Positions 9,061-19,914 of a stretch of DNA of 64,000 bases are shown here, one piece after another. Numbering within the stretch: the stretch's first letter is position 1; the number at the start of each line of letters is the position of its first letter. The notes beneath the pieces are model-generated. The model ran no database searches, was not told the origin of the DNA, and worked only from the letters and a program-made list of their open reading frames with translations. The stretch comes from Euclidia mi (Eukaryota > Arthropoda > Insecta > Lepidoptera > Erebidae), in the NCBI GenBank assembly GCA_944739405.2, contig OX123209.2, forward strand, positions 10,609,217-10,673,216, given 5' to 3'. A program made the translations under genes and the position numbers.

Positions 9061-11034
9061 ATGACATACCTATCTACTAATAATCATCGCAGAGTCTATC
9101 TACTTACTGAAATAATCTGAGACTGAAGCAAGAAATGCTATTTGATCAGTAGGTACCTAGGTTCCTTTTATGAGATACTTAGGCTCCCCAGTAAATAAGG
9201 ATTTTTTGAATATTCCACCCCAAAGGAGGATAAAATGTAGGGACAGAAGTTATGTTTGAACACCACTGATATTGAAACTAACCCTTCGAAAAAGCGGGAA
9301 ACAGCTAAACCTATTTAGGTAGGTATAATCTTTTACTTATATCCAGAACTTTGTTTAAAAAAATACACCTCAGTACTTTCAAACAACAACGCAGCATCAT
9401 TTTACAGAAATACTACTCCATTCCAACATTATAATAAATATTTTATTATTACAAGCACATCAAAAAAATCAATGGTTAGTACTGAAAACGGAAAAAATAT
9501 ACCTAGGTACAGTTCGTTACGTTGCCGTACTGTGCGCTACGTAACACGCGGTGTGGCAACGTCGCATTTCGTCAATGTGTACAACTCAGAACATAAAAAA
9601 CAATAGAAATGGTATGCACCCAAATTACTGTAGGAACCGCTGTCGCCAAACTCACACAAGTAAACCGATAATCATATATTGCACTACAAAGAAACAATGC
9701 GTTTGATTCGTAGTTTAAATTTATTCAAAACTAGCCTACTTCACAGATTTGGAATTAAACCCTGACTACCTACAAATAAGATTTATTTTGCTTTAGCGGT
9801 AGAACGTATTTACGATCTATAGTCATACTCATGTCATACTAGATTCGATTTACGAGTCAATTCCGCTACTCAACCATAGATGGCGGTATTCTAAGTTGTA
9901 GCAATTATAATCTTAATTGCATAAGGCATATGGTTGACATTTGTGTGATCGGTCGGTTTCTGCTTCTACTCGGTTAGGGCCGTACCACGTAGCACATTGG
10001 ATTACTTTATCGATATCGATAGATGATGCGATATTTTGTTCAATATAATGTGCAAAAAATAAGACTTGTCGGAAGTATGTTTATTATTTGGCACACAAAC
10101 AGTTGTACATTTTAAACAATCATAAAGACACAAAGACCGACAGACAAGTAGTTATAGAATTAAATAAAAGTGCAATAAATATTAAAAAATATATTTGTTA
10201 AGGAATTGGCGTCTGGAAAGTCTTATTTTTAATTTTAATAAATGGTGTATGCGAACAGTTAAAACTTTTCAACTATTGCCTTCATCAAATCGGTAACGTG
10301 ATTGGCCGCAGGAAATTCGATAATTTGATGGGAGGCAATGTCGTTAAATTAAAGGGTTCCTATGTACTGTCGCATTATTTGTGTTATCGCCACTTCTTTA
10401 CGAAAAACTATTATGCCAACGTTTTTTTAAATGTTTCCGCAGTTTGGCATATTTTTACGACATTTGGCGAAGGATACAACAAACCACCTTGAACTTTGCA
10501 ATAATGAATTTGTGGACGGTTGAAAATAATGTGTCACTAATGCATCAGCACAGACATCACAGTTTTTTTTTTTTTATTAATATTCGGGCAATGTTACCAG
10601 CAATATGGCCTATTGCTTGATTACTAAAATCAAAAAAGTGCCCTCCTAGTTCCTCAATTTCTGAATTGCCCTCCATTACTTCGTATTGTGACAAATTTTG
10701 AAATATACTACTTCTATTTATCCTTTCAACAGCTGATGAACAGATTAATATTGATATTTATTCTAACGCAATACAGTTGCCTCTTAGTATTTTTAATTGC
10801 ACATGGATTAATATTTTTTATAGGCAGATGTAAGTTGTCTGGCAGTTGGGGTATTGTTAGCTAAGTGATCTTGACTAAATTGATAAATTATAATAATTAC
10901 GTTGCTATTCGAAACATTGATAATATTTTTGCAACAAAGTATCTATTAGATTCAATCTAATACACCTCTTAAAATAAATTACGAGAATGAATAAAGCCGA
11001 CTGGATGGTAATGTAATACTAAATAATTATATAT
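9061..11034. other. Gene-poor AT-rich DNA
   Basis: No open frame of coding character. A CpG-containing patch (9520-9570, GTTGCCGTACTGTGCGC) stands out from the AT background without a recognisable feature. Confidence 0.4.
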
Positions 11035-11205
11035 AATAATAACATATGCTACTACATACACACAACACCATCTAAGCAGAGTATATATGTACTATGGGTA
11101 CTAGACAATGGATAAACATACATATATTATTATACTATATTTTATACGTACCTACATAAATATAATATTATACATAGAAACACCCACCCAAATAAACAAT
11201 TAATT
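11035..11205 (-). repeat. SINE family D tail, reversed
   Basis: ACACACAACACCATCTAAGC, GACAATGGATAAACATAC and CATAGAAACACCCACCC are the reverse complement of the tail at 43020-43200. Confidence 0.55.
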
Positions 11206-11451
11206 AAAATAAACATTTCGTAAATTATTTATTTCCGTGTTTCGATATCAATCGATAAATTTAATATGCGACTTGGCTACATCACTAAATGAGTAGCGCG
11301 GAATTTTCGAGAATGTTCTATTGAATAGAATCAATCCAAAATAAACTTTATCTTCGTTGTATAAGATTCATTTTTACTAATCGTTCTATTAAATATTAGT
11401 TAATTGAAACAAATTAAGACTTTTATTGAAAACAATGAAAATTGTACTTAC
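11206..11451. other. Intergenic or intronic DNA
   Basis: AT-rich and without recognised features; it would be intron 1 if the exon at 11452-11500 is real. Confidence 0.35.
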
Positions 11452-11500
11452 TGATGGTACGAAACACCTCCGTTTTTAAGGTTTTTTCTGCTACTATCAT
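11452..11500 (-). CDS. Candidate first coding exon, unknown protein
   Basis: On the minus strand an ATG in AAAAAATGA context opens a short frame, MIVAEKTLKTEVFRTI, that runs into a strong donor, A|GTAAGT. The reading is 16 codons plus one base, so the intron would be phase 1. Upstream (11500-11700) base composition is less AT-rich than its surroundings, as expected of a promoter or 5' UTR. No acceptor-linked second exon was recognised at lower coordinates, and the peptide matches no family I know. Chance occurrence is quite possible. Confidence 0.25.
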
Positions 11501-12120
11501 TTTTTGCACTCCAAAATGGCACAAAACGGCATAGCTAGAGAAATGTGAATGTGTCAAGAAACGAGCAACTCGACGCGATGTAAGAACGTGAATGGGGCCA
11601 GTTAAGCGTTACAACGCTTAATTGTGACACGCGTGCCACGCCTACATACCATTTCCAGTGTATTTTCTCTTCCGTGGTGTACAAGGACATCGCTATATTT
11701 TATCTTTTTACATTACGTAGTATTTAGCTTTTTATTTAGGAAATAGTTATTATTTGAACAGTTTTAGAGTTTATTCCGTGTGACTAAAAGTTGTGATTAG
11801 GTTTAAAATGTATATTGAAGACTGAAATAGGTTTAATTCATATTCAAAAGTATATTGGGCGAAAATGCCCCAAGTACCTACCTATTTTCCTACGTTCTGG
11901 AGAAACAAATATAAATTATAAATGGGACGTTTTACACTTTATTTAGTGCAACTAGAAGTCGTGGTTAGGTTTAAAACTACCTAGTACTTAGTTATTGTGG
12001 AAAACGTTTTGAAGATACCCAACTACCTATCTACGTACCTAGGTACCTAAATGAGACTTAGGTACAATTTAAGAATACTTATTGGTTTAGAATGAGCTAA
12101 GGTTGCCAAGCTAAGGTTGT
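11501..12120. other. Unassigned DNA, possible promoter region at its left end
   Basis: 11500-11680 has several CpG-containing words (CGACGCGATG, GACACGCGTGCC); the rest is ordinary AT-rich DNA. Confidence 0.3.
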
Positions 12121-12122
12121 AA

Positions 12123-12366
12123 GGTGATAGCCTAGTGGAGATACCAACGGACTGCCATAGAGGGTATCGGGTTCGTATCCTCGGCGCGCACCAATGACTT
12201 TTCAGAGTTATGTGCGTATTGAATTGTAAATTATCGCTTGCGCCGTGCCTCGGAGAGCACTTTGAAGCCGTCAGTTCCAGCTGTCATGATCTTTGACAGT
12301 TGTTATAGGGCGTCAGTACCTATCAATAAACTGACCATGGAATATCGCTAGCCCTTTGGGTTGCGG
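12123..12366 (+). mobile_element. tRNA-derived SINE (family C)
   Basis: The head has GATAGCCTAGTGGAGATACC (A box) and GGGTTCGTATCC (B box). GCACCAATGACTTTTC is shared with the copy at 27108. The body carries GCCTCGGAGAGCAC, a block common in lepidopteran SINEs. Confidence 0.65.
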
Positions 12367-12640
12367 AGGTCAGACAGAAATTAAAATTTAAGGATATTTA
12401 CAGGGATGTTTTGAGAGCACCTCTTTGATAAAATTATGATAATTGGCAATTTCATTTGAATACAGTCCGATCGCCTATTGATCGACTCATTCATTTGCCT
12501 TCGACGTACCGACTACCGAGCGACGTACGCCGTTTGAAAAGGCGAAATCAAACAAATTTTATTGCCTGCGATATAATATGAAGAAGAACCATATTTATTC
12601 CAAACACGCACTTGCATATTTTTAAACACAATAAAAATAA

Positions 12641-12847
12641 TCTTAATATATAAAATCCTTGCGTTACTGACTGACTGACAGACACGCTACAGCCGAAACT
12701 ATTGGGCGCAGGAAGCTGAAATTTGGCATGTATGTTCCTTGGAGACCGTAGGGGTGCACTAAGAAGGGATTGCCCGAAATTCCTAAGATATCCGCCAAAA
12801 CGGGTAAATTTAAAAAAATTGCAGGCGTAGCTGCTGGCGTCCTCTAG
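12641..12847 (+). mobile_element. Lep1-like non-autonomous Helitron, full length
   Basis: Starts TCTTAATATATAAAATCC and ends GGCGTCCTCTAG. The subterminal GCAG-GCGTAG-CTGC hairpin lies nine bases before the CTAG. This is one of the cleanest copies in the window. Confidence 0.75.
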
Positions 12848-12899
12848 TTAAGATATAAAATAACATATCAATATTACAGACATAAAACAACATAGTAAA

Positions 12900-13452
12900 A
12901 ATGTTTTTACATTTTCCTACGGGATAATACTGGGTGTAAGGTACGGCGCGGCGGCGTACCGAAAACTGATACTAGTGATTCAGTACATGATACTGAGGAC
13001 CTTGTCGGTCGAATCAAAGAGCTCAGATATTTACATTGAGGCGAATTTCTTATGGGCGATCTGAAGACAAACTTTCTGTGACCCAAATTGCCGCTTGGCG
13101 GCGTGGTAGTCGCGCTGTAACAGCTGTCTCTACGAGAGTAAGAGAGGCGAACTTTCCTCCCGTGTATCTTAACTACGAGAGCAAGAGAGACGGAGAACGA
13201 CGCCAGCGCCGCCAACGGCGCCAATTACGAGCCAAACTGGAGACAGTCCCCACTTGGAATCGGCACACGAAATCCTTAAGAACTGCGCTTCTATGTCAAT
13301 CTGTATTCATTAGTCGAATGTTTCGGAAAAATGTAAGAAAAAAACAATTTTCCAAAAATCAGCAAGGTGCACTACTCCTACAGCGGCGGGAGGTTTGGTA
13401 GGTACACCCAGAATACTTACCACGTACCTTTGTTTCGAGTATTTTATATTTA
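12900..13452. other. GC-richer unassigned stretch with overlapping open frames
   Basis: Open frames of 121 codons (plus, 13036-13401) and 105 codons (minus, 12907-13224) overlap. Both are Arg-rich because of CGCCG-type words, and neither has a recognisable domain. The stretch lies between a Lep1 copy and a SINE, so a repeat origin is more likely than a gene. Confidence 0.35.
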
Positions 13453-13700
13453 TAGACTCACGCCTGTATCCCGGAAGGGGTAGGCAGAGGTGTAATATTA
13501 CACCCACATTTCGCCAGGAATTTTTAGGTCCCACGTAGTAAGGGGCGAGCCTATTGCCGTACCGGGCACATTACCAGACTCCGTACTGCTACTGAAAATT
13601 TCCTAATGGAAAAAACCAATAACACTGTGCCCGACCCGGGAATCGAACCCGAGACCTCCCAACCCCACGCGCACATTTATGCCGCAAGACCAACGAGGCA
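13453..13700 (-). mobile_element. SINE family A, head type Y, full length
   Basis: Minus-strand head TGCCTCGTTGGTCTTGCGGC, B box GGTTCGATTCCCGG, body and CCTTCCGGGATACAGGCGTG tail are all present. Confidence 0.75.
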
Positions 13701-13988
13701 GTCTTCAGTCTTCCAGTTTCGAGTAACCTAATAAAAATACATAACAAAGTTTTGTCGTGTCAAAAAAGGACAAAATTCAGCATGTCAGGCAGAACGCCTG
13801 TCACTGATTTTCAACTGTGCCCCACTGAATTCAATATTCGATCTTTTCATTTTTTTTAAAAGTTTAGATACATTTTTGGCTTTTACAACTCCATACTAAA
13901 TATGTCAAACACGTATCTCGAAATATCAGGAATCTCCAAGATCAAATATTGAAACATGGCTTAGAGCGTGATGTTATATAGCCTATAG

Positions 13989-14465
13989 CAGTGGTTCTCA
14001 AACTATTTTAGGGATGGAGCCCTTTTGGGTAACCAAATATTTGTATTGTTAAAGGTAGTAGATCCTTGATGATTTCAGCATGAATGGGCTAGCTAGACCG
14101 GGGAAGTACTACCCTCTCACAGAAAATCGACGTAAAGTAACAGTACTTAAACTGTTGCGTTTCATTCGATGAGTGAGAAAGCCCTAGGCCCTATCCCCTA
14201 TTCCTTCTCCCTCATCCCACTCCTCATCCTATCCCTTTTCCCAACCCCAAGGGGCGGCAACGCACTTGTGACTTCTGTGGTGTTGCTTGTATCCATGGGC
14301 GGCGGTAATTACTTACCATCAGGCGATCCGTGTGCTCGTTTGCCGCCTATTACAATAAAAAAAAATTGCACGTGCACTTATTTGACTGACATAAATCTTC
14401 GTGGGGGCCCTAGAGATGCTTCGTGAAGCCCTGGGACTCCGCGGAGTTCACTTTGAGAATGTCTG
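13989..14465. mobile_element. Non-autonomous hAT element with exact 8-bp TSD
   Basis: The left end CAGTGGTTCTCAAACTATTT and the reverse-complemented right end CAGACATTCTCAAAGTGAA are imperfect terminal inverted repeats of the classic CAGTGGTTCTCAAA type of hAT transposons. The target duplication GCCTATAG is at 13981-13988 and 14466-14473, exact over 8 bp, as expected for hAT. No transposase is encoded; most of the interior is a LINE tail inserted later. Confidence 0.85.
14047..14362 (+). mobile_element. LINE-type 3' tail (family L) nested in the hAT element
   Basis: GTAGTAGATCCTTGATG, CACAGAAAATCGACGTAAAG, GGGGCGGCAACGCACTTG and GTTTGCCGCCTATTAC, ending in an A-rich run, is a 3' tail common in lepidopteran LINE-type elements. 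The same segment, interrupted by another hAT, is at 32441-34601. Confidence 0.65.
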
Positions 14466-14692
14466 GCCTATAGCCTTCTTTTATAAATTGACTATCCAAC
14501 AGAAATAATCATTCAAATCAGACTAGTAGTTTCTAAGATTAGAATATTCAACCAAAACAAACAAACTCTTCAGCTTTATCTTATTAGTCTCAATTTTCAC
14601 TGCGTTATATCTCCAATGCCCGCGGTTACACCCGCGTTATTTAAGACTACTGCTCCGCTCCCGTCGCTCATAGCGTGATTTTATCTTAATAC

Positions 14693-14862
14693 TAGCTGAC
14701 CCGGCAAACGTTGTTTTGCATTTTTTTTTTTTTGAAAAATAGATGTTGCTCGATTCTCATAGATACCGGATAAGCACAAAAAATTTCATCAAAATCGGTC
14801 AAGCCGTTTCGGAGGAGTATGGCAACGAAAACTGTGACACGAGAATTTTATATATTAGATAT
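14693..14862 (+). repeat. CTAGCTGACCCGGCAAACG repeat (repeat R)
   Basis: Begins ACTAGCTGACCCGGC and ends ATTTTATATATTAGAT. The internal phrase CATCAAAATCGGTCAAGCCG is widespread in insect repeats of this kind. Class unknown. Confidence 0.5.
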
Positions 14863-14864
14863 TA

Positions 14865-15060
14865 TCTTAATATATAAAATCCTTGCGTTACTGACTGACT
14901 GACAGACACGCTACAGCTGAAACTATTGGGCGCAGGAAGCTGAAATTTGCCATGTATGTTCCTTGGGGACCGTAGGGGTGCACTAAGAAGGGATTTCCCG
15001 AAATTCCCACGGGATCGGCCAAAACGGGTAAATTATAGCGTAGCCACTGGCGTCCTCTAG
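14865..15060 (+). mobile_element. Lep1-like non-autonomous Helitron
   Basis: 5' end TCTTAATATATAAAATCC, 3' end CTAG. A short deletion has removed the A-tract and part of the subterminal hairpin. Confidence 0.7.
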
Positions 15061-15517
15061 TATATAAATAAATAAATAAACGTGATGTTATATAGCCTAG
15101 CCTTTCTCGATAAATGGGCTATCTAACATTGAAAGAATTTTTCAAATAGGACCAGTACCTAGTTCCTGAGATAAGCGCGTTCAACCACAACAAACAAACT
15201 CTTCAGCTTTATTATTAGTATAAGATAAGATTTCATCCAGCTTACCTACCTATCTACCTATCCCTTTGATCCCTGTCTAGTCGTGATATTATATCAATAA
15301 TATATGCATACGTTGTCTCGTCCATGTCTAAAATCAATGAGAGACCCCTCTCCCCTCTCGCCCGGGAGGTTGGGGGAGGGAATCAGACTCGCCCTTTGTG
15401 AAGGCGAATTGCATATACGTACTGTATACCGATTAAGCCCAGAACGAAATTTTGGCTACATTCATTCGACATAATAAAGGGTATTTGATCATTTAAATTA
15501 TAACTGTTTATTATTAT

Positions 15518-15886
15518 ACAGGTTGTCACAAGACCCATCACCAAGCCGAAGTCTACTCGTTGTGGACATCATCCCAAGACATCATAACCAAAAATAATAC
15601 CTGAGAAACGTTTTTTTTTTTAATTTTCACATTTTTTAAACCGCAATTAAAAGCGCACGCGTGCAATGCTCGAAATACCTACTTATCTATGGGGTTATAA
15701 TCTAAAGAACATATTAGCGAGGTAAATACATCGATTTTGTACCTAATTAGAAAAATTCCATACTAAATTTGAACCTCAATTTCTCCTGAACCAGTAACTT
15801 CCCAGGTATGGTGCCGAAGTAAATGTTCGTAGTGATTGGTACAACATGGGATTTCAGTTTTCGTTAAGGGTCTTGTTACATCCTGA
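15518..15886 (+). mobile_element. MITE-B, near full length
   Basis: The left end ACAGGTTGTCACAAGACCC and right end (family: ACAGGGTGTAAAAAGACCC when reversed) are imperfect inverted repeats; flanks are TA-rich. The body (GCCGAAGTCTACTCGTTGTG, GCATCGATTTTGTACC-type block, CTGAACCAGTAACTTCCC) is shared by eight copies in this window. No coding capacity. Confidence 0.7.
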
Positions 15887-16194
15887 ATATTTTCTCTTTT
15901 ATAAGTAAAACAGTAAGACTATTTGATAAAGTATAACTGTTTATGATATTTTTTCTTTTTTAGAAGTAAATTTAAGAGCGTTTAATCTTTACAGTTTTCC
16001 AGACAAATATCAAATCCCAAAATTACAATACCAATGGACCAATCTGAATGATACTTGGTACGCAGGTATGAATAAAATACTGAGTTTTGGGGAATGTATT
16101 GAGAACATGTGCTAAAAATACTTAAGACGAAAGAAATGATACTTATTTCGGTTTCCATACAAAATGAAAAAGTTAATACCTTTCTTAAATTAAA

Positions 16195-16402
16195 CTAGAG
16201 GACGCCAGCAGCTACGCCTGCATTTTTTTTAAATTTACTCGTTTTGCCCAATCCCGTGGGAATTTCGGGAAATCCCTTCTTAGTGCACCCCTACGGTCCT
16301 CAAGGAACATACATGCCAAATTTCAGCTTCCTGCGCCCAATAGTTTCGGCTGTAGCGTGTCTGTCAGTCAGTCAGTAACGCAAGGATTTTATATATTAAG
16401 AT
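16195..16402 (-). mobile_element. Lep1-like non-autonomous Helitron, full length
   Basis: Minus-strand copy from CTAG at 16195 to the reverse of TCTTAATATATAAAATCC. Confidence 0.75.
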
Positions 16403-16552
16403 TAACCTATCTAGTCTGCTTTTTTATTGTAAATTTCAGAATTTGGTGCGTTTTCGAATGACTAAATCAATGGAAAATATAAGAAGCCAATGTTATCTTC
16501 CGGATGAGACGTAAATCTCGACATTAATCTATACCGACCCGTCTGTCAAATT

Positions 16553-16712
16553 CTACTATTGGCGATGCTAAGATTCTAACTAACGACTCTAGCTTAGTTT
16601 GGAAGTTGTCCAGGTACGACACTTTTGACAGCTCAATACTATAAGTTGTATTGAAAGCTGTCAAAAGTGTCGTACCCGGAAAACTTCCAAATTCGCCGCT
16701 AGAGTCTGTAAT
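16553..16712. mobile_element. Palindromic MITE (family P)
   Basis: Two arms of roughly 70 bp (TTTGGAAGTTGTCCAGG, TACGACACTTTTGACAGC) face their complements (AAGTGTCGTACCCGG, AACTTCCAAATTCGCC). It is nearly one large hairpin. A second copy is at 29015-29205. Confidence 0.7.
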
Positions 16713-17160
16713 ATTTAACTTTTTCCCCAAAATGTTAGAATGGAAAGTTACATTTGGTTAATCATGCCTTTTATACGTAATATTAATGATTTTACAATAT
16801 TTTATAAGTTAGGTTGAAATGGAAAATGTAGATTATTGAATAAATACAGTGAAAATAAAAATAAAATAAGTAAATCATCTTATAGAATTCATGTAGACGC
16901 TACTATTTCCATTCATACATTTTCTATAACTACGATACCGTATTTTAAACTCGATTTTCTCCTGATTTACAAAATGTTAGTTGTGCCCTTTTACGTTATG
17001 ACGGCAGAATTGCCTCACAAGCAATACAATTGTGACGCACTAGGAGAGGCTTTTATCCAAGAGAGAACTACAAATGGCTGATGATAGTGGGTATATTTAA
17101 AAAATCCTTCTTTATTGAGTGCCTGCGTCAGCGATGATTTTATTTTTGTTTTCGTAATTA
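16713..17160. other. Unassigned AT-rich DNA
   Basis: An 81-codon plus-strand frame (16836-17081) is Lys/Ile/Ser-rich, as expected by chance in AT-rich sequence. No gene claimed. Confidence 0.35.
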
Positions 17161-17164
17161 TTTA

Positions 17165-17345
17165 TTAATAGCTGTTTCCCGCGGTTCCCCCCGTGTCCTG
17201 AGGGAACTACTTCGCGTACCCGTTTAATTTATTGCCTAAATTACTCCTTGGTACATCAGATATCCGCCAGTGAACGTCCCGTCAAAATTGGTCCAGCCGT
17301 TCTAGAGATTAGCGAAAACAGACAGACTTCTAAAAAATGTAATTT
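17165..17345 (+). repeat. Repeat R-like dispersed element
   Basis: TAGCTGTTTCCCGCGGTTCC, ACTACTTCGCGTACCCG and AAATTGGTCCAGCCGTTC follow the same plan as repeat R, namely a CG-rich box followed by a 'cannot reject guessing' style AAATTGGTCCAGCCGTT phrase. Confidence 0.45.
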
Positions 17346-17819
17346 CGGTATATGTACCGTGTATACATATCCATGCATTTAGTAAAAAGCGGTTATTTTA
17401 ATATTACAAACAGACACTCCAGATTTATTTACATGTATAGATAATGTCTTATAACTACCATTCGCGGTTGATGGATCAGCTGTCAATGCTGTCATTTTTG
17501 CCCAATACAAGCAATGTACGTAATAGTTCATAATTTTGATATTAGGCAACAGCAACACCCCTCTTCAGCCTATCCATCTGCGGGACGTATTACAGATAAT
17601 GTAGGTAACTAGGTACCTATGACGTTTGTAGTCTAAAATCAATGAAGCCACCCTTTAGGGGGTGAGGTAGGACTCCCCGTTGTGGAGCTTGTTGCAATGT
17701 GTATACCTACCCCTATAGGGCGGAGGGGTGATCGCGAATTTAGCTTATGATTTATTTGAAAGCCTTGACCAGTGAATGTATTTGGATTATTGAATAACAC
17801 TAATATTTATGGAAAGAAA

Positions 17820-17915
17820 TTGATGGCAGTGACTGAAGCAAGAGAGATGTCAGGATCGTTGTAAATGGCGTTCCTTAGTTTCTGCTTACCCCTCCGGGAA
17901 ACAGGCATGAGTCTA
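17820..17915 (+). repeat. LINE 3' end fragment, as at 505-605
   Basis: GAAGCAAGAGAGATGTCAGG, GTAAATGGCGTTCCTTAG and CTTACCCCTCCGGGAAACAG match the last ~95 bp of the LINE ORF end at 362-605. Confidence 0.6.
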
Positions 17916-18044
17916 TGTACCATATGTATGGTATGGTATGTATGGTAAGGTTTTCTTCGAAAGCAAAGGTGAAATACCATGTGCCACCAACCGGCAACCG
18001 TCACGTGGTCGCGGAGTGTCGGGTACTTCATATTTATTTTATTA

Positions 18045-18250
18045 CTAGAGGACGCCAGCAGCTACGCCTGCATTTTTTCTAATTTGCCCGTCTTGGCCAA
18101 TTCCGTGGAAATTTCGGGAAATCCCTTCTTAGTGCACCCCTACGGCCCCCAAGGAACATACATGCCGAATTTCAGCTTCCTGTGCCCAATAGTTTCGGCT
18201 GTAGCTTGTCTGTCAGTCAGTCAGTAACGCAAGGATTTTATATATTAAGA
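18045..18250 (-). mobile_element. Lep1-like non-autonomous Helitron, full length
   Basis: Minus-strand copy with both ends intact (CTAG at 18045; TCTTAATATATAAAATCC at the right). Confidence 0.75.
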
Positions 18251-18447
18251 TTATTACTAAGCTAATTTATGTCCCACTGCTGGGCAAAGGCCACCCTTTC
18301 CATTTCATCTTCTACTTCACCTTAGATTTTAATTTGTCTATCAATATACCCATATACCACGTACCTACATATGTTTTGAGTAACCGATATAGTGTTAAAG
18401 ACCAAGGAAACTTAAAAATCCTATACTTCACCATTATTTTCTAACTG

Positions 18448-18648
18448 GATGAGCCCGCGGTTACACCCGCGTTATTCAAGGCTACTGCTCCGATCCTGTG
18501 GTTCATAACGTGATGTTATATAGCCTATAGCCTTCTTCGATAGATGGGCTATCTAACACTGAAATAATTTTTCAAATCGGACCAGTAGTTCCTGAGATTA
18601 GCGCGTTCAACCAAACAAACAAACTCTTCAGCTTTATATATTATTAAG
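18448..18648 (+). repeat. Repeat C, first of two tandem copies
   Basis: Runs from GAGCCCGCGGTTACACCCGC to CTCTTCAGCTTTATATATTA and is the best full-length reference for the family in this window (about 200 bp). Confidence 0.65.
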
Positions 18649-18654
18649 TACTAG

Positions 18655-18884
18655 AGGAATGCTGTGGTTACACCCGCGTTATTTAAGTATTTATATAGCC
18701 TATAGTCTTCCTCGATAAATGGGCTATCTAACACTGAGAAATAAGCCTATTTAATATATACAAGACTAAAAATAAATTATAACAATGAGATAATTTTCAA
18801 ATCGGACCAGTAGTTCCTGAGATTAGCGCGTTCAACCAAACAAATAAACAAGCTCTTCAGCTTTATATATTAGTATAAGATTTA
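18655..18884 (+). repeat. Repeat C, second tandem copy with an internal insertion
   Basis: Starts GGAATGCTGTGGTTACACCC and ends TATATTAGTATAAGAT. About 60 bp of AT-rich sequence (18735-18795) interrupts it after CTAACACTGAG. Confidence 0.6.
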
Positions 18885-19225
18885 CTCTTAATCCGTTACC
18901 ACACTGCCGTAGGCATAAATATGTTGCTCCCGTATATTCAGAGCTGTGCACCTACAACTCTATAAGCTGAAATCAATTAAAGACCAGTCTAATTGGCGCG
19001 GTGTACGCAAGGGGTGCGTTGCATCGCACCCCTGTCTCCCCTTATCCCTCATACCAACTCGATTGTAGGCAAAGCTGCATACATTTAAATAAGTAATGCT
19101 AATAATACAGTGAATTACTATTGATTTGTCTTGCGATATGACCTAGTTTTTTGTATACATGTGTAATTATAAGACAGGTTCGAAGATAGAGTGGCTGACT
19201 AACTATTTTCATATATATAATTTTC
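18885..19225. other. Unassigned intergenic DNA
   Basis: Contains a GC-rich patch (18990-19050, GCAAGGGGTGCGTTGCATCG) without a recognised feature. Confidence 0.35.
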
Positions 19226-19312
19226 AGGCATTTTATCCCCGAAGGGGTAAGTAGTGGTGTATTACACGCCCACGCCACTTCGCCAGTTATGTTACGGTCC
19301 CAAATGTAATAA
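19226..19312 (-). repeat. SINE tail fragment (A/B type)
   Basis: CCCCGAAGGGGTAAG, ACACGCCCACGCCACTTCGC and GTTACGGTCCCAAATGTAAT match the shared SINE A/B tail on the minus strand. Confidence 0.55.
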
Positions 19313-19439
19313 AAGAAAAATAAAATCAGCTGTTAAATACAAAATTGAAGCTTAACCTCGACAAAATGTATGTTAATGTCTAAAATAGATTGTCACCGTG
19401 GTCCGCTGTACACCGTACATGCGTTTGCTGAACGGAAGC

Positions 19440-19656
19440 CGCGTTTGATACCCGGGTCGGGCAAAAGTGTTACTGAGTTTTTCCGAATTCTCAGTAGCAG
19501 CACGGAGTCTGGTAATGTGCCCGGTAACGGCAATAGGCTCGCTCGCACGGATCTAAAAAGTCATAAATTCATAATCTATTAAGTCATAAAGTTAAAGTCA
19601 TGAGGGCTATACCTATGTGGCTGTAATATTACACCTCTGCCTACCCCTTAAGGTAA
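19440..19656 (+). mobile_element. SINE family A, partial head
   Basis: GATACCCGGGTCGGGC (B-box end), CTCAGTAGCAGCACGGAGTC, GCCCGGTAACGGCAATAGGC and ACACCTCTGCCTACCCCTTA. The middle carries an extra 60 bp of AT-rich sequence. Confidence 0.65.
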
Positions 19657-19720
19657 GTTTTCAAGTATGCATTTTTGATATTTATGTATTGCTTGGGACT
19701 ATGCCCGTGTCCAAGAATCA

Positions 19721-19900
19721 TCTTAATATATAAAAACGCTACAGCCGAAACTGTTGGGCGCAGGAGGCTGAAATTTGGCATGTATGTTCCTTGGGGACGG
19801 ACAGGCCTTTTTAATTTATCTGTTTTGACCGATTCCTACGGGATCGGTCAAAACAGATAAATTAAAAAAATGTGCAGGCGTAGCTGTTGGCGTCTTCTAG
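19721..19900 (+). mobile_element. Lep1-like Helitron with an internal perfect palindrome
   Basis: Ends are TCTTAATATATAAAA and TTCTAG, but the centre has been replaced by an exact inverted duplication of the GATCGGTCAAAACAG segment (19808-19868). The first ~20 bases of the normal body are also missing. Confidence 0.75.
19808..19868. repeat. Perfect palindrome, 26-bp arms, 9-nt loop
   Basis: The left arm starts TTTTTAATTTATCTG and its exact complement follows after TCCTACGGG. Confidence 0.95.
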
Positions 19901-19914
19901 TATTATTATAAGTA

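Larger units (their letters stand above)
13968..14590 (+). repeat. Repeat C copy split by a hAT insertion
   Basis: The left part (AGCGTGATGTTATATAGCC) continues after 14473 with CTTCTTTTATAAATTG and ends CTCTTCAGCTTTATC. The 8-bp word GCCTATAG is present on both sides of the inserted hAT element. Confidence 0.75.
14605..15236 (+). repeat. Repeat C copy interrupted by two other repeats
   Basis: CCCGCGGTTACACCCGCG to CATAGCGTGAT (14605-14680) resumes at 15082 (CGTGATGTTATATAGCC) and ends CTTCAGCTTTATTATTAG. The intervening 400 bp holds a GCTGACCCGGCAAACG repeat and a Lep1 copy. Confidence 0.55.

Noticed and set aside
12907..13401. Overlapping Arg-rich open frames on both strands (121 and 105 codons)
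   Set aside because: Composition reflects CGCCG words; no domain, no splice or start context, and the surroundings are repeats.
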